Part shown: one piece after another, positions 4,455 to 5,030 of the stretch
Numbering within the stretch: the first letter of the stretch is position 1
How the letters are laid out: every line of letters begins with the position of its first letter
Source: Alphaproteobacteria bacterium HGW-Alphaproteobacteria-13
GTDB lineage: Bacteria; Pseudomonadota; Alphaproteobacteria; Sphingomonadales; Sphingomonadaceae
DNA length: 5,030 nt
Assembly: GCA_002842935.1 (NCBI GenBank)
Contig: PHEM01000047.1
Location: 1 to 5,030, forward strand
Reading direction: 5' to 3'
Position numbers and translations under genes: made by a program
The notes under the pieces: model-generated
Told to the model about the DNA's origin: nothing
What the model saw: only the letters and a program-made list of their open reading frames with translations
The model's database searches: none

Positions 4455-4461
4455 AAAGATC

Positions 4462-4698
4462 ATGTACGCTTCACTGAACATTGCCGCTGCTGGTCCCGCC
4501 GCCGATCAGGCAGCCTTCGTTGCAGCTCTCGATCAGGCCCATGCCCGGTCCCTTCACAGCTACTTCACACAGTACGTCCTGACCGATGACGAGGCAGGCT
4601 ATATCGCGGTCGATGAAGGCGACTACGGCGCCTTGCCCAAGGCCATGCTGGACCGTGTCATCGATACTGTGCCGGGCCGTCTCAGCGATGAATTCTGA
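4462..4698 (+). CDS. Small acidic hypothetical protein, 78 aa
   Basis: I do not recognise a family. The sequence is acidic. An Ala-rich helical N-terminus (AAAGPAADQAAFVAALDQAH, 8-27) is followed by an aromatic patch (SLHSYFTQYVLTDDEAGYIA, 30-49), an acidic turn (VDEGDYG, 50-56) and a helix (LPKAMLDRVIDTVPGRL, 58-74). There are no cysteines, no membrane span and no signal peptide. It is complete: AGGAGG lies seven bases before the ATG and a strong terminator starts 13 bases after the stop, so it is likely a single-gene transcript from the divergent region. The ribosome binding site lies within a 9-bp stem, suggesting regulated translation. Size and acidity would suit a DNA mimic or a regulator, but nothing in the sequence demonstrates this. 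Confidence 0.8.
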   Translation: MYASLNIAAAGPAADQAAFVAALDQAHARSLHSYFTQYVLTDDEAGYIAVDEGDYGALPKAMLDRVIDTVPGRLSDEF

Positions 4699-4710
4699 CT
4701 CGCCGGTTTG

Positions 4711-4745
4711 GGAGGAAGTCCGTCAGGGCTTCCTCCTTTCTTTTT
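4711..4745 (+). terminator. Strong intrinsic terminator of the 4462 gene
   Basis: GGAGGAAGTCC (4711-4721) pairs with GGGCTTCCTCC (4726-4736) with one U-G pair and a GTCA loop, followed directly by TTTCTTTTT (4737-4745). This is a textbook rho-independent terminator beginning 13 bases past the stop codon. Confidence 0.93.
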
Positions 4746-4800
4746 GCTCGTAGACCGTTTCGGCATCCCTCAGCCGGTACGGGAAGGCGGGTCGCCAGCG

Positions 4801-4995
4801 TCAGTCGGTGGTGTCGGGACGGTCGAGATCGGCGAGCCGCTCCGGCATGCCTAGGACCTTCAACGCCGCGGCCTCGATTGCCTCTGCCTGTGTTGGGAAA
4901 GCCTCGGAAGAACTGATCGACACCCCGTTCGGGTAGGTGACTGTCGCCTGGTAGCCGTTGCCCTTCGGTGTCGCACTCAATGTGACCTGTCCCAT
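4801..4995 (-). CDS. Small hypothetical protein, 64 aa
   Basis: The predicted order is strand (QVTLSATPKG, 3-12), strand (YQATVTYPNG, 15-24), strand (VSISSSEAF, 25-33) and then a helix (TQAEAIEAAALKVLGMPERL, 35-54) with a polar tail. This beta-beta-beta-alpha outline recalls small domains such as YegP (DUF1508) or the N-terminal fold of HicB antitoxins, but I see no diagnostic motif and would not assign either. The start at 4995 is chosen because AAGGAA (5003-5008 on the complement) is eight bases upstream. ATG at 5019 would add MRAARKRG but has only a weak ribosome binding site and would bury the good one inside the gene. No toxin gene lies beside it within the window. It may be co-transcribed with a gene beyond the right edge. 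Confidence 0.72.
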   Translation of the reverse strand: MGQVTLSATPKGNGYQATVTYPNGVSISSSEAFPTQAEAIEAAALKVLGMPERLADLDRPDTTD

Positions 4996-5030
4996 GCCGC
5001 GCTTCCTTGCCGCCCTCATTAGGGCCTGCA

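Larger units (their letters stand above)
4139..4461. other. Divergent intergenic region with repeats and hairpins
   Basis: No gene is visible in these 323 bases between two divergently oriented genes, so promoters for both probably lie here, though none is unambiguous. From left to right it holds the minus-strand ribosome binding site (4143-4149), a 10-bp direct repeat (4221-4249), a hairpin (GGTCTCTCT, 4254-4262, with AGAAAGACC, 4266-4274, one mismatch), a 28-bp palindrome (4324-4351), a small GCCGC/GCGGC hairpin (4365-4377) and the stem covering the ribosome binding site of the 4462 gene. The mix of repeats and palindromes beside a Tra-like gene is compatible with an operator region or an oriT, but I recognise no nic site. 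Confidence 0.6.

Overview
The window is GC-rich bacterial DNA with AGGAGG-type ribosome binding sites 6 to 8 bases before most starts. The protein set is an ArdC-type antirestriction C-terminus, a DUF2493 protein, DUF6878- and DUF6915-like proteins, a plasmid-style SSB and a small coiled-coil protein of the kind annotated as DUF6437 or TraC/TraD-like. From memory this mix is typical of conjugative plasmids or integrative elements of Alphaproteobacteria, most likely Sphingomonadales. No replication, partition, relaxase or transposase gene is visible, so plasmid, ICE or genomic island cannot be separated here.

Layout. Bases 1-765 hold the tail of an upstream gene, a short ArdC C-terminal ORF overlapping it by ATGA, and an unrecognised tryptophan-rich 140-residue protein. 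Bases 766-1069 are a structured gap with nested inverted and direct repeats. Bases 1070-3043 carry three co-oriented genes: a 317-aa DUF2493 (SLOG/Rossmann-type) protein, a 153-aa DUF6878-like protein and a 141-aa DUF6915-like protein. Two related hairpins separate the first from the other two. Bases 3044-3402 are a second structured gap dominated by a roughly 130-bp nested inverted repeat. It leads into ssb (3403-3792), which ends at a strong intrinsic terminator. Convergent with ssb is the 76-aa DUF6437/Tra-like gene on the minus strand. A 323-bp divergent gap follows (direct repeat, hairpins, a T-tract/A-tract palindrome, and a stem that buries a Shine-Dalgarno sequence). Then come a 78-aa orphan gene with a strong terminator and a 64-aa minus-strand orphan.

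How it may fit together. Antirestriction proteins and SSB are typical early-expressed functions of incoming conjugative DNA, so this looks like a leading or establishment region. The DUF2493/DUF6878/DUF6915 trio travels with such modules but has no known job. The most notable features are non-coding: the nested palindrome before ssb, and two genes (2146 and 4462) whose ribosome binding sites can pair into alternative hairpins. The SSB also lacks the usual acidic-IPF tip. No CRISPR array, rRNA, complete tRNA or IS element is seen.
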